Assembly: GCA_013822685.1 (NCBI GenBank)
Contig: PNKV01000006.1
Coordinates: 124,001 to 188,000 of the forward strand
Origin: Leptothrix sp. (in: b-proteobacteria)
GTDB lineage: Bacteria; Pseudomonadota; Gammaproteobacteria; Burkholderiales; Burkholderiaceae_C
DNA length: 64,000 nt
Direction: 5' to 3'
The notes below the pieces were generated by a model. The model did no database searches. It was not told the origin of the DNA and was given only the letters and a program-made list of their open reading frames with translations. The position numbers were made by a program, and so were the translations under genes. Shown one piece after another: positions 27,272 through 36,116 of the stretch (position 1 is its first letter; every line of letters starts with the position of its first letter).

Positions 27272-28993
27272 ATGAAAATCACTGCCCGAGACATCCCCCC
27301 GCGCACCACTTGGGCGCTTGAGCAAGCGGGCGTGCACCCGTTGCTGGCGCGCCTCTTCGCCTCGCGCGGCGTGCGCCATGTCGATGAGCTGGACGACGCC
27401 CCCGGCAAACTGCTGCCCCCCAGCGAGCTGAAAGGCGCCCTGGAAGCCGCCCGCCTGCTGGCCGATGCCATCGAGCAACACCAGCACATCTGCATCGTGG
27501 CCGATTACGACTGCGATGGCGCCACCGCCTGCGCCGTCGGCCTGCGCGGCCTGAAGATGCTGGGCGCCCAGCCCGACCAAGTCAGCTTCGTGGTGCCCGA
27601 CCGTGCCGTGCATGGCTACGGCCTCACTCCGCCCATCGTGGACATGGTGCACGCCAAGCAGGCCAAGGTGCTGATGACCGTGGACAACGGCATGGCCAGC
27701 CACGAGGCCGTGGACCGCGCCCATGCCTTGGGCCTCCAGGTGGTCATCACCGACCACCACTTGCCCGTGGTCAACGCCCATGGCCAGGTTAGCCTGCCCC
27801 AGGCCGATGTGATCGTGAACCCCAACCAGCCCGACTGCCCGTTTGCCAGCAAGGCACTGGTGGGCGTGGGCGTGATGTTCTACGTGCTGCTGGCCCTGCG
27901 TGCCGAGCGGCGCCAACGCGGCGCCTTCGATGCCACCAACCAACCGCGCATCGACAGCCTGCTGGACTTGGTGGCCCTGGGTACCGTGGCCGACGTGGGC
28001 CGGCTGGACGCCAACAACCGGCGCCTGGTCAGCCTGGGCCTCAAGCGCATCCGCTCGGGCCGCATGCAGCCGGGCATCGCCGCCCTGTTCACCGCAGCCG
28101 GGCGCGATCCAACCAAGGCCAGCAGCCAGGACTTTGGCTTTGCACTGGGCCCGCGCGTGAACGCCGCCGGCCGCCTGGCCGAGATGAGCCTGGGCATCGA
28201 ATGCCTGTTGACCGACGATGTGGGCCGCGCGCAAGCACTGGCCCAGCAACTGGACGCCATCAACCGCGAACGCCGCGAGCTGGAAACCGGCATGCGCGAA
28301 CAGGCCGAGGCGCTGCTCGAATCACTGATGCCCGAAGACGAGCCGCCGCCCGCCATCGCCATCTTCGATCCCGAATTCCACGAAGGCGTGGTGGGCATCG
28401 TGGCCTCGCGCCTGAAAGACCGCCAGCACCGCCCCACCTTTGTGTTTGCGCTGGGCCAGGACGGGCTGCTCAAAGGCTCCGGCCGTTCGATCCCGGGCTT
28501 TCATTTGCGCGATGCGCTCGACCTGGTCAGCAAGCGCCACCCGGGCTTGTTGAAGAAGTTTGGCGGCCACGCCATGGCGGCCGGCTGCACCATCCTGGAA
28601 GAAGATTTCGACACCTTCGAGCAGGCCATCATGCTCGTCGCCCACGAGGGGCTGGACCCCAGCCTGCTGGCACGCCAGATCAGCACTGATGGCCCGCTCG
28701 ACACGCAGTGGTTCACGCCAGAAACTGCATCAGCGCTGGAGCAAACCGTGTGGGGGCCGGGCTTTGACGCGCCCGTGTTCAGCGACGCCGTTGAAGTGAT
28801 CGGCCAGCGTTTGGTGGGCACCCGCCACATGAAACTGAGTTTGCGGGTGCAAGGCCAGGTGCGCGATGGCATCTGGTTTGGGCGCACCGAACCCTTGCCC
28901 GACAAAGTGCACCTGGCGTTTCGCATCAGCCTGGACGAATACCAGGGACGCCAGCGCGTTCAGATCATGGTGGAAGGTTTGGCGGACGCCTGA
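27272..28993 (+). CDS. recJ: Single-stranded-DNA-specific 5'-3' exonuclease RecJ
   Basis: DHH-family nuclease of 573 residues acting in recombination and mismatch/base-excision repair. Motifs are in order: VADYDCDGATA (I), LMTVDNGMASHE (II), VVITDHHLP (DHH, III), NPNQPDCPF, LDLVALGTVADV, and in the DHHA1/OB part KDRQHRPT, SGRSIPGFHLRDAL and GGHAMAAGCT. The length is typical. ATG 27272 begins the family N-terminus (MKITARDIPP); the longer frame from 27146 overlaps the preceding gene and is rejected. Confidence 0.95.
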   Translation: MKITARDIPPRTTWALEQAGVHPLLARLFASRGVRHVDELDDAPGKLLPPSELKGALEAARLLADAIEQHQHICIVADYDCDGATACAVGLRGLKMLGAQPDQVSFVVPDRAVHGYGLTPPIVDMVHAKQAKVLMTVDNGMASHEAVDRAHALGLQVVITDHHLPVVNAHGQVSLPQADVIVNPNQPDCPFASKALVGVGVMFYVLLALRAERRQRGAFDATNQPRIDSLLDLVALGTVADVGRLDANNRRLVSLGLKRIRSGRMQPGIAALFTAAGRDPTKASSQDFGFALGPRVNAAGRLAEMSLGIECLLTDDVGRAQALAQQLDAINRERRELETGMREQAEALLESLMPEDEPPPAIAIFDPEFHEGVVGIVASRLKDRQHRPTFVFALGQDGLLKGSGRSIPGFHLRDALDLVSKRHPGLLKKFGGHAMAAGCTILEEDFDTFEQAIMLVAHEGLDPSLLARQISTDGPLDTQWFTPETASALEQTVWGPGFDAPVFSDAVEVIGQRLVGTRHMKLSLRVQGQVRDGIWFGRTEPLPDKVHLAFRISLDEYQGRQRVQIMVEGLADA

Positions 28994-29009
28994 CGTCGGG
29001 CCAGACGGC

Positions 29010-29387
29010 TCAGGCGCGGTAGGCGTTCACGGCCATCTGGCCGGATTTGGGCGCCAGGGCCGAATAGGTGGCAGAGGCCTCTTGGGGCAAGAGCATGCCC
29101 AAAGTGCGCTCGATGGAATGAGCGGCGCGCCTGACGGTGGATTGCTGCCCCATGACGCGTGCTTGCGCCAGCAGCAGTTGATGACGCAATTGCGGCGTCA
29201 GTGAACCCGGGCCCGCATGGCGAAAAGCCGCCATCGCTTCGGCCAGTGAACGGTGCAAATCCTGGCTGCACGACTCGATCGCCTGGGCGTCTTGCGACAC
29301 CAAAGCCTCGTCCAACACCCCCAATTGCGCCTCGATGGCGGCAATGTGGGGTGTCAGATCCAGCACGGGCGGTTGAACAGCGGCCAT
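29010..29387 (-). CDS. flgN: FlgN-type flagellar chaperone
   Basis: Small, helical, 125-residue protein directly after flgM. FlgN binds hook-filament junction proteins FlgK and FlgL before export. Features are two long amphipathic helices (LTPHIAAIEAQLGVLDEAL, LTPQLRHQLLLAQARVMGQ) and a C-terminal region ending YSALAPKSGQMAVNAYRA. Sequence identity in this family is low, so the call rests on length, helix content and position. ATG 29387 was chosen over TTG 29420, since GAGG lies upstream and the latter overlaps flgM. Confidence 0.8.
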   Translation of the reverse strand: MAAVQPPVLDLTPHIAAIEAQLGVLDEALVSQDAQAIESCSQDLHRSLAEAMAAFRHAGPGSLTPQLRHQLLLAQARVMGQQSTVRRAAHSIERTLGMLLPQEASATYSALAPKSGQMAVNAYRA

Positions 29388-29403
29388 GATCGAAAAGCCT
29401 CGA

Positions 29404-29706
29404 TCAGGACTGACGTTCAAGCAGTTCGCGCGAATTGGCGATCAACTTGTCCGCGATCGCTTCGGGGTTCACTTTGTAAGACCCGTTGTCGATCGATTGC
29501 TTCACTTGCGAGACTTTGTTGGCATCGAAAGTGGGATCCGCCCCCGATAAGAGGTTAGATGCCGCATTGGACAGTGTTACCTTGGCGCTCTCGCTCACGC
29601 CGCCATCCAGGCTGGCCGTTTTACCGGGCGTCTTGGTGGTGGCGGTGGCTTCTGTCTTGGCACTGGTGCCGTTGACAGCTTTGTCTGAAGGGTTGCCGAT
29701 TTTCAT
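29404..29706 (-). CDS. flgM: Anti-sigma-28 factor FlgM
   Basis: Negative regulator that holds FliA (sigma-28) inactive until the hook-basal body is finished and FlgM is exported. It has 100 residues: a disordered Thr/Ala-rich N-terminus starting MKIGNPSDK, then the C-terminal sigma-binding half (VSQVKQSIDNGSYKVNPEAIADKLI), the classical FlgM motif. TAAGGAG precedes ATG 29706. A strong sigma-28 promoter match lies 46 bp upstream, so FlgM is itself under FliA control, as known in enterics. Confidence 0.93.
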   Translation of the reverse strand: MKIGNPSDKAVNGTSAKTEATATTKTPGKTASLDGGVSESAKVTLSNAASNLLSGADPTFDANKVSQVKQSIDNGSYKVNPEAIADKLIANSRELLERQS

Positions 29707-29721
29707 GATGTACTCCTTACT

Positions 29722-29737
29722 CTCGGTGTGTACCGAG
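29722..29737 (-). promoter_or_regulatory. Hairpin in the flgM leader just before the Shine-Dalgarno sequence
   Basis: On the minus strand CTCGGT-ACAC-ACCGAG forms a perfect 6-bp stem with a 4-base loop, directly followed by AGTAAGGAG. It lies between the predicted sigma-28 start point and the flgM start codon, so it would be in the leader RNA. It could protect the mRNA end or tune translation. Confidence 0.45.
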
Positions 29738-29751
29738 TGGTCACATCCGGG

Positions 29752-29778
29752 ATATCGACCCGGCCGCCACCGACTTTA
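29752..29778 (-). promoter_or_regulatory. Sigma-28 (FliA) promoter of flgM(N)
   Basis: Minus strand: -35 TAAAGTCG (29771-29778), 11-base spacer, -10 GTCGATAT (29752-29759). The enteric consensus is TAAAGTTT-N11-GCCGATAA, so the spacer is exact and 12 of 16 element bases match. The start point would fall about 40 bases before the flgM ATG. Confidence 0.75.
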
Positions 29779-29836
29779 ACGCCAAAGGCCAAAACCCCCG
29801 CAATCCAGGGGGGTGGGCCTGCAAATTGACCGAATT

Positions 29837-30670
29837 TCACAAGAAGATCTCCACCTGCCGGGCCCCCACGGGCTCCCCGCAGACCACGCGGCCACCTTCA
29901 AGCCGGATCTTGGCGCATTGCCCCTCGTCACCGGCCGTGAGTGCCGTGCCTTCCGAGGCCACCGAAAATCCAGGGCCCTTGACCGTCAAACGGACGGGAT
30001 CACCGGCAGCGAACCAGCGGCGGGCCTTCACATCTTCCTGACGCAGGCTTTGGCCGGCTGACAGCTGGCGCACCACGGTGCGGCCCACCACGTCTTGCGC
30101 GCGCAGCACCGCGGGCGAGGCATGCGAAGCCAGATCAACTTCCGCCATGCGCAAATCTTCCATCGCCAAAGCCGCGCCCGGGCGCACTGTGCCCACCGCC
30201 ACCAAGGCCTGGCCCCAAACCTTCACGGACACGGGCCAGTACACATTCCAGCGCACCACGCCCTGTTCGCAACGCAGACCAACGCGGGTGTTGCCCCACA
30301 GGCGCATGCCCGGCGGCACATAGGCCTTGACCTTGTCGCAAGGCGCCAGCTTGAGGCGTGGGTCCAGTTGGCCCAGAACGACTTCGACGCGCCAGGGCGC
30401 GCCGCTCTTTGAACTGTCGGCCTGCGGCAAGGCCTGGTCGTGCAACAGGCTCTGCACATAGGCCTGCAGCACACCCGACTCACCCACCGGCGACGCCTGC
30501 GCGTGGGCCGAAGGGGACAACAGCACCGCGCCGCCGCACAACAGCAACCACACCAGGGCGCTCAGCAAGGCCGCCCAAATCTGGAATGGCTCGAAACCCA
30601 GGTCATGCAGCAGGCCCGGCGCAGGGGCCGAGGAGCTGGTCGATGAAGGGGGGCTGGGGTTCGTGTCCAT
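29837..30670 (-). CDS. flgA: Flagellar P-ring assembly chaperone FlgA
   Basis: Periplasmic chaperone for FlgI, 277 residues. An unusually long N-terminal part (Ser/Pro-rich, ~25 residues) precedes the membrane or signal segment (LLSALVWLLLCGGAVLLSPSAHAQA). The SAF domain follows with VVLGQLDPRLKLAPCDKVKAYVPPG, WNVYWPVSVKVWG, RPGAALAMEDLRMAEVDL and GQSLRQEDVKARRWFAAGD. ATG 30670 is used; the frame continues to 30745. It diverges from flgB across 163 bp, in which I recognise no promoter with confidence. Confidence 0.92.
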   Translation of the reverse strand: MDTNPSPPSSTSSSAPAPGLLHDLGFEPFQIWAALLSALVWLLLCGGAVLLSPSAHAQASPVGESGVLQAYVQSLLHDQALPQADSSKSGAPWRVEVVLGQLDPRLKLAPCDKVKAYVPPGMRLWGNTRVGLRCEQGVVRWNVYWPVSVKVWGQALVAVGTVRPGAALAMEDLRMAEVDLASHASPAVLRAQDVVGRTVVRQLSAGQSLRQEDVKARRWFAAGDPVRLTVKGPGFSVASEGTALTAGDEGQCAKIRLEGGRVVCGEPVGARQVEIFL

Positions 30671-30833
30671 GCCTGCCAATGTACGAAGCCCCGCAGCGCC
30701 AAGAAGTCTGAAATGAGGCGCGAAAGGCCGCTTATTCCGGCTCATGTTTCAGCCCCAGGCGTTCACCATCCCCTACAAGCTGCGCCAAATCCCGTTGTTC
30801 TTGGCAAAGCGCTCACAGGCCGGAGGGCTTGCC

Positions 30834-31271
30834 ATGCTGAACAGATTGACCGACACCCTTAACTTCCAGGCTGATGCCCTGGCGCTGCGCTCGGAGCGCC
30901 AGCGCCTGATCGCCAGCAACATCGCGAACGCCGACACCCCGGGCTATCAGGCAAGGGACTTCGACTTCGCCAGCGCCTTGCGCAATGCCACCGGGCAGGC
31001 CTCGATGGGGGCGTCATCCATGTCACCCGCCAAGCTGCAACTGGCCACGGCCAGCGCCGGCCATCTGGGCCGCGGCGGCGCGCCCGCTGGCAGCAAGGAA
31101 GCGACCGACAAGAACTACGCCACCCCCGCCCAGACCAACCTGGACAGCAACACCGTCGACATGGACCGCGAGCGTGCCACTTTTGCCGACAACACGGTTC
31201 GCTATGAAGCCACCTTGCGCTTCATCAACAGCCAGGTCAAGACGCTCAACACGGCCATCACCGGCCAGTGA
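30834..31271 (+). CDS. flgB: Flagellar basal-body rod protein FlgB
   Basis: Proximal rod subunit, 145 residues. The N-terminal rod motif is RQRLIASNIANADTPGYQARDFDF and the C-terminal helix is DNTVRYEATLRFINSQVKTL. ATG 30834 is preceded by CGGAGGG and gives the family N-terminus (MLNRLTDTLNFQ); the 5' extension to 30744 is unlikely. First gene of the plus-strand flgBCDEFGHIJKL series. Confidence 0.95.
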   Translation: MLNRLTDTLNFQADALALRSERQRLIASNIANADTPGYQARDFDFASALRNATGQASMGASSMSPAKLQLATASAGHLGRGGAPAGSKEATDKNYATPAQTNLDSNTVDMDRERATFADNTVRYEATLRFINSQVKTLNTAITGQ

Positions 31272-31288
31272 CCCAGGAGTAATCAACC

Positions 31289-31702
31289 ATGTCGATGTTC
31301 AGCATTTTCAACGTCTCGGGCAGCGCGGTCAGCGCGCAGGCTCAGCGGCTCAACGTGGTGGCCTCCAACCTGGCCAACGCCGACACGGTGGCCGGCCCCG
31401 ACCGCTCACCCTACAAGGCCCGCCAAGTCGTATTCACCACCACGCCCATGGGCAACGAGGTGGGCACTGCGGGTGTCACGGTGAGCAACATCACCGAAGA
31501 CAACACCCCCGGCCGCCGCGTGCTCGATCCCAAGCACCCGCAAGCCGACGCCGATGGGTACGTGACCTACAGCAACGTGAACGCCGTGGAAGAGATGGTC
31601 AACATGATCTCGGCCTCGCGCTCGTACCAGAACAACATCGAAGTGATGAACACCGCCAAGAGCCTGCTGATGAAGACGCTGCAGCTCGGTCAAGGCACCT
31701 GA
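31289..31702 (+). CDS. flgC: Flagellar basal-body rod protein FlgC
   Basis: Proximal rod subunit of 137 residues with the normal family length. N-terminal FNVSGSAVSAQAQRLNVVASNLANADT and C-terminal ASRSYQNNIEVMNTAKSLLMKTLQLGQGT are the paired D0 helices. CAGGAG lies before ATG 31289, 17 bp after flgB. Confidence 0.96.
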   Translation: MSMFSIFNVSGSAVSAQAQRLNVVASNLANADTVAGPDRSPYKARQVVFTTTPMGNEVGTAGVTVSNITEDNTPGRRVLDPKHPQADADGYVTYSNVNAVEEMVNMISASRSYQNNIEVMNTAKSLLMKTLQLGQGT

Positions 31703-31720
31703 TTTACCTAAGGACATGAC

Positions 31721-32401
31721 ATGAGCACCGTATCTTCAACCGGCAATTCCGTTCTCGACAAGATCAACGGCGCCAAGGCCACTGCCAGCGACAAAACGAC
31801 CGAGGCTTCGGACCGTTTCCTGAAGCTGCTGGTCACGCAGATGCAGAACCAGGATCCCCTGAATCCGATGGACAACGCGCAGGTCACCAGCCAGATGGCC
31901 CAGATCAGCACGGTGACCGGCATCGAAAAGCTCAACACCACCATGGGTGGCGTGACCGATGGCTTCAGCCAGATGCAGTTGCTGCAAGGCGCCAGCCTGG
32001 TCGGCCACCAGGTGCTGATCGAAGGCAACCAGTTGGTCGCCGGCAACGTCAAGGCCGAGGACGGCACCACCAGCACCGTGGCCGCGGGCGCATTCGACCT
32101 GAGCGGCAGCGCGGCCACTGTCAACATCGATGTGATCAACGCCGCAGGCAAGGTGGTCGACACCATCAGCCAGGGCTCGCAGACCGCCGGCCTGCACAGC
32201 TTCCAGTGGACGGTGCCCAGCACCATGTCCAGCGAGGGACTGACCTTCAAGGTGTCGGCCAAGAACGGCAGCACTGACGTCAGCAACACCAGTTTGATGA
32301 ACGACCAGGTCGATGCCATCAGCAACAGCAACGGCACCTTGAACCTGGAGCTGCGCAACAGCGGCACCACGGCTTACAACAAGATCAAAGTCGTCGTTTA
32401 A
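31721..32401 (+). CDS. flgD: Flagellar hook-capping protein FlgD
   Basis: Hook assembly scaffold of 226 residues that caps the growing hook. Signature FLKLLVTQMQNQDPLNPMDNAQVTSQMAQIST is in the N-terminal third; the rest is the tandem FN3/Tudor-like region (GTTSTVAAGAFDLSGSAATVNI...). CTAAGGA precedes the start. Confidence 0.95.
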   Translation: MSTVSSTGNSVLDKINGAKATASDKTTEASDRFLKLLVTQMQNQDPLNPMDNAQVTSQMAQISTVTGIEKLNTTMGGVTDGFSQMQLLQGASLVGHQVLIEGNQLVAGNVKAEDGTTSTVAAGAFDLSGSAATVNIDVINAAGKVVDTISQGSQTAGLHSFQWTVPSTMSSEGLTFKVSAKNGSTDVSNTSLMNDQVDAISNSNGTLNLELRNSGTTAYNKIKVVV

Positions 32402-32434
32402 TTTTTCAAAGCAGTACCCCGAAAGGACAACACC

Positions 32435-33793
32435 ATGGGCTTCCAACAAGGTCTCTCCGGTCTGAATGTATCGGCTCGCAATCTGGAGGTGATTGGCAAC
32501 AACGTGGCCAACACCAGCACCTTCGGGGCCAAGGCCTCGCGGGCCGAGTTCTCGGACATGTACGCGGCGGCACTGAACGGCTCGGGCACCAGCGCGGTGG
32601 GCATCGGCGCCACCGTGGCGGCCGTGGCCCAGCAGTTCACGCAGGGCAACATCAGCACCACCGACAACCCCATGGACCTGGCCATCAACGGCAATGGCTT
32701 CTTCCAGGTGCAGGACGGCCGCAACCAGACCTTCTTCACGCGCAACGGCCAGTTCAAAATTGACCGCGACGGCTTCATCGTCAACAACGCCGCGCACAAG
32801 CTGCTGGGCTACCAGGCCGACTTGACTGGCAACATCACCAACACGAGCGACCTCGTTCCGATCCAGCTGACCACGGGCGGCATCGCCCCCAAGCAGACGG
32901 ACAAGACCGCCATCGAAATGAACTTCCGGTCAACCGACTCGATCAAGAGCGTTGGCATTGATTTCACCGACAACACCACCTACAACTTCACGACGTCGCA
33001 GACCATGTACGACGTGAAGGGCCAGTCGGTGGGCATGGCCTACTACTTCCAGAAGGTGGGCGACAACGCCTGGGACATGTACGTCACGGCCAACGGCACC
33101 TCCATCCAGACCGACGGTGCCGGCGCACCCGCCAAGGCCGCCACCTTGACCTTCCCAACCTCGGGTGGCACCCCGGTGGACCTGGCCAATGGCAGCCCGC
33201 TGGAAGGCGACCCAGGCACGATCACCACCTACGACGCCAGCGGCAACCCCGTGGCCACCTCGTCGACCGGCAGCTTCACCTTGCCCGACATCCCCAAGGT
33301 CAACGTCACGAACGCCAGCACCGTGCCGCCGATCGCACAAACGGAAGTCATCAGCGGCGTCACCATGGACCTGTCCAAGGCCACGGAGTACGGCGGCAAC
33401 TTCGCCGTGACCAACCTGTCGCAGACCGGTTATGCGCCGGGCGACCTGTCCAGCATCACGGTGGACAGCACTGGCGTGATCCTGGCCCGCTATTCCAACG
33501 GCCAGTCCAAACCAGCCGGCCAATTGGTGACCGCCAGCTTCCGCAACCCACAGGGCCTGCAACCCCAGGGCAACAACGAGTGGGCGGCCACTTACGCGTC
33601 CAACGCCCCCGTCACCGGCGCGCCGGGCACGGGCAACCTGGGCCTGCTGCAATCGGGCGCCCTTGAAGAATCGAACGTGGACCTGACCGGCGAGCTGGTC
33701 AACATGATGGTGGCACAGCGCATGTACCAAGCCAACGCGCAGACCATCAAGACCGAAGACCAGGTTCTGCAGACCCTGGTGAACCTGCGTTGA
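32435..33793 (+). CDS. flgE: Flagellar hook protein FlgE
   Basis: Hook subunit of 452 residues. The N-terminus is MGFQQGLSGLNVSARNLEVIGNNVANTSTFGAK, with NPMDLAINGNGFFQV, and the C-terminal D0 helix is ELVNMMVAQRMYQANAQTIKTEDQVLQTLVNLR. The variable middle is rich in Thr/Ser/Asn, as usual. AAAGGACAAC precedes ATG 32435. Length is within the usual hook range. Confidence 0.96.
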   Translation: MGFQQGLSGLNVSARNLEVIGNNVANTSTFGAKASRAEFSDMYAAALNGSGTSAVGIGATVAAVAQQFTQGNISTTDNPMDLAINGNGFFQVQDGRNQTFFTRNGQFKIDRDGFIVNNAAHKLLGYQADLTGNITNTSDLVPIQLTTGGIAPKQTDKTAIEMNFRSTDSIKSVGIDFTDNTTYNFTTSQTMYDVKGQSVGMAYYFQKVGDNAWDMYVTANGTSIQTDGAGAPAKAATLTFPTSGGTPVDLANGSPLEGDPGTITTYDASGNPVATSSTGSFTLPDIPKVNVTNASTVPPIAQTEVISGVTMDLSKATEYGGNFAVTNLSQTGYAPGDLSSITVDSTGVILARYSNGQSKPAGQLVTASFRNPQGLQPQGNNEWAATYASNAPVTGAPGTGNLGLLQSGALEESNVDLTGELVNMMVAQRMYQANAQTIKTEDQVLQTLVNLR

Positions 33794-33827
33794 TGCACCG
33801 CACCGTCAGCAGTAACCGGAGCACATC

Positions 33828-34559
33828 ATGGATCGGATGATTTATGTCGGCATGGCCGGCGCCAAGATGGACATGCAGCGCCAGGATGTGCTGGCCAACA
33901 ACTTGGCCAACATCAGCACCACCGGCTTTCGGGCCGAGCTGCAAGCCATCCGGGCCGTGCCAGTGCGCGGCGACGGGGCCACCACGCGCGTCTATTCGCT
34001 CGAGACCACGGTGGGCTACGACGACTCGCAAGGCCCCATCACCACCACCGGCCGACCGCTGGACGTGGCCTTGCAAGGCAAATCCATGCTGGCCGTGAGC
34101 GCGCTGGATGGCACCGAGGCCTACACGCGTTTCGGCTCACTGACGGTGAACAACGAAGGCGTGCTGATGACCCAGAGCGGCCTGCCCGTGCTGGGCGACG
34201 GCGGCCCCATCACCATCCCGCAGAACGCCCAAGCCAGCATCGCGCCCGATGGCACGGTCAGCGCCAAAGAGGCCAGCGGCAAGATCACCGGGATCGGCAA
34301 GCTCAAGCTCGTCACCCCGGAGACCAAGCTGACGCGCGGTGAGGATGGTCTGTTCCGCAATCCCGAAGGCGCCGAGCTGCCCGTCGACGCCAACGCCCGT
34401 GTGCAAGACGGCGCCCTGGAAGGCTCCAACGTGAACCCCATCGAGACCATGATCAGCATGATCGCGGCGGCCCGCCAGTTCGAAGCTCAAATGAAGTTGA
34501 TCCAGACCTCTGAGAGCAACGAGAAAGTGGCATCCCAATTGTTGTCGGGCAACGCCTGA
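33828..34559 (+). CDS. flgF: Flagellar proximal rod protein FlgF
   Basis: Rod subunit of 243 residues. MIYVGMAGAKMDMQRQDVLANNLANISTTGFRAEL at the start and ETMISMIAAARQFEAQMKLIQTSESNEKVASQLL at the end are the D0 helices. The middle Dx region (RPLDVALQGKSMLAVSALDG) is typical. CCGGAGCAC lies before ATG 33828. Confidence 0.95.
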   Translation: MDRMIYVGMAGAKMDMQRQDVLANNLANISTTGFRAELQAIRAVPVRGDGATTRVYSLETTVGYDDSQGPITTTGRPLDVALQGKSMLAVSALDGTEAYTRFGSLTVNNEGVLMTQSGLPVLGDGGPITIPQNAQASIAPDGTVSAKEASGKITGIGKLKLVTPETKLTRGEDGLFRNPEGAELPVDANARVQDGALEGSNVNPIETMISMIAAARQFEAQMKLIQTSESNEKVASQLLSGNA

Positions 34560-34594
34560 TCTGTTTACCGGCTTGACGCCTGAGGAGTAGCACC

Positions 34595-35377
34595 ATGATG
34601 CGATCACTGTGGATCTCGAAATCGGGGATGGAAGCCCAGCAAACCCAGCTGGACCACATCTCTCACAACCTGGCCAACAGCGGCACCAATGGCTACAAGC
34701 GCTCTCACGCGGTGTTTGAAGACCTGATGTACCAGAACCTGCGCCAAAGCGGGGCCAACAGCTCGGAGCAGACGCAACTGCCCACCGGCCTGCAAGTGGG
34801 CCTGGGCGTGCGCCCCGTGGCCACCTCGCGCCAGTTCTCGCAAGGCAGCCTGCAGCAGACCACCAATTACCTGGACGTGGCCATCAAGGGCAACGGCTTC
34901 TTCCCGGTCTCCATGCCCGATGGCACCACGGGCTACACCCGCGATGGCTCTTTCCAGCTGGACAACCAGGGCCAACTGGTCACCAACAATGGCTACCAGA
35001 TCCAGCCCGGCATCACGGTGCCCGCCAACGCCACCTCGGTGACCATCGCCCCCGATGGCACGGTCAGCGCCGCGATCTCGGGCCAGAACACGGCCCAGAC
35101 GCTGGGTCAGATTCAGCTCACCAACTTCATCAACCCGGCCGGTCTGGAGCCGCGCGGCGAGAACCTCTACACCGAGACGCCGGCCTCTGGCACACCGCAG
35201 ACCGCCAACCCCGGCACCGACAGCACCGGCACGCTGGCCCAGGGTTTCGTGGAAACCTCCAACGTCAACGTGGTGGAAGAACTCGTCACGATGATCCAGA
35301 CCCAACGCGCCTACGAGCTCAACTCCAAGGCCATTCAGACTTCGGACCAGATGCTGCAACGTCTGGCGCAACTGTGA
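34595..35377 (+). CDS. flgG: Flagellar distal rod protein FlgG
   Basis: Distal rod subunit, 260 residues, the normal length. Begins [36 protein letters not shown]; carries [15 protein letters not shown]; ends [42 protein letters not shown] precedes the start. The stop overlaps the flgH start. Confidence 0.96.
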   Translation: MMRSLWISKSGMEAQQTQLDHISHNLANSGTNGYKRSHAVFEDLMYQNLRQSGANSSEQTQLPTGLQVGLGVRPVATSRQFSQGSLQQTTNYLDVAIKGNGFFPVSMPDGTTGYTRDGSFQLDNQGQLVTNNGYQIQPGITVPANATSVTIAPDGTVSAAISGQNTAQTLGQIQLTNFINPAGLEPRGENLYTETPASGTPQTANPGTDSTGTLAQGFVETSNVNVVEELVTMIQTQRAYELNSKAIQTSDQMLQRLAQL

Positions 35378-36072
35378 TGAACGCCCTGCGCCGCCGCGCC
35401 CGTTTGGCGCTCATCGCCGCCGCCAGCAGCCTGCTGGGCGCTTGTTCTGTGCTGCCCACCACGGCCAAGGTCGATGTGCTGGAGCCCACCCAGGCTCGGC
35501 CAGCCGTCCCGGTGGTGCCGGTGATTGCCAATGGCTCCCTGTTCCAGAGCGCCGGTTACCGGCCCTTGTTCGAAACCCACCGGGCCCGCCTGGTCGGCGA
35601 CATCGTGAACGTCACGATCGTCGAGAAGATCGCGGCCAAGCAAGAGTCGACCAGCAGCATCGAGAAGACCGGCGATGCCTCGGCGTCGGTGTCGGCCGTG
35701 CCGCTCCTGAAGGCCGAGCAGCTGGCCAAATTGCGCCTGAGCGCCAACGGCACCTCGTCCAACACCTTCGATGGCAAGGGCACCACCGAGAGCTCTCACA
35801 ACTTTGTGGGCACCATCACGGCCACGGTGATCGAGGTGCTGCCCAACGGGCACCTGATCATCTCGGGCGAAAAGCAGATCGGCGTGAACAAAAACGTGGA
35901 ATTGTTGCGTTTTTCAGGCCAGGTTGACCCCACCACCATCCAGCCGGGCAACACCGTCGCCTCCACCCAGGTGGCCAATGTCCGCATCGAGCAAAGAGGC
36001 CGCGGCGCCCAGGCCGACGCCCAGGGAATAGGCTGGCTTGCGCACTTCTTTTTGAGCATTCTGCCGATCTAA
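35377..36072 (+). CDS. flgH: Flagellar L-ring lipoprotein FlgH
   Basis: Outer-membrane L-ring subunit of 231 residues. Type II signal peptide with lipobox LLGAC (Cys ~23). Motifs are GSLF and HRARLVGDIVNVTIVEKIAAKQES, then ATVIEVLPNGHLIISGEKQIGVN near the middle, and a C-terminal GIGWLAHFFLSILPI. ATG 35377 overlaps the flgG stop by one base (TGATG); an in-frame GTG at 35374 is the other option. Confidence 0.95.
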   Translation: MNALRRRARLALIAAASSLLGACSVLPTTAKVDVLEPTQARPAVPVVPVIANGSLFQSAGYRPLFETHRARLVGDIVNVTIVEKIAAKQESTSSIEKTGDASASVSAVPLLKAEQLAKLRLSANGTSSNTFDGKGTTESSHNFVGTITATVIEVLPNGHLIISGEKQIGVNKNVELLRFSGQVDPTTIQPGNTVASTQVANVRIEQRGRGAQADAQGIGWLAHFFLSILPI

Positions 36073-36083
36073 AGAACTCCAAA

Positions 36084-36116
36084 ATGAGGCCGAACCTTCC
36101 CGGAATCTGGCCTCAT
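36084..36116 (+). promoter_or_regulatory. Inverted repeat enclosing the flgI start codon
   Basis: ATGAGGCC (36084-36091) and GGCCTCAT (36109-36116) are perfect 8-base complements with a 17-base loop. The right arm includes the first two bases of the flgI ATG (36115). flgI has no visible Shine-Dalgarno sequence. In RNA this stem would hide the start codon, so it could limit translation unless opened by ribosomes finishing flgH or by another factor. Confidence 0.45.

Noticed and set aside
30798-30818. Possible sigma-54 promoter (TTGGCAAAGCGC) before flgB
   Set aside because: The GG is present but no GC falls at the required 12-base distance, so the -12 element is missing.
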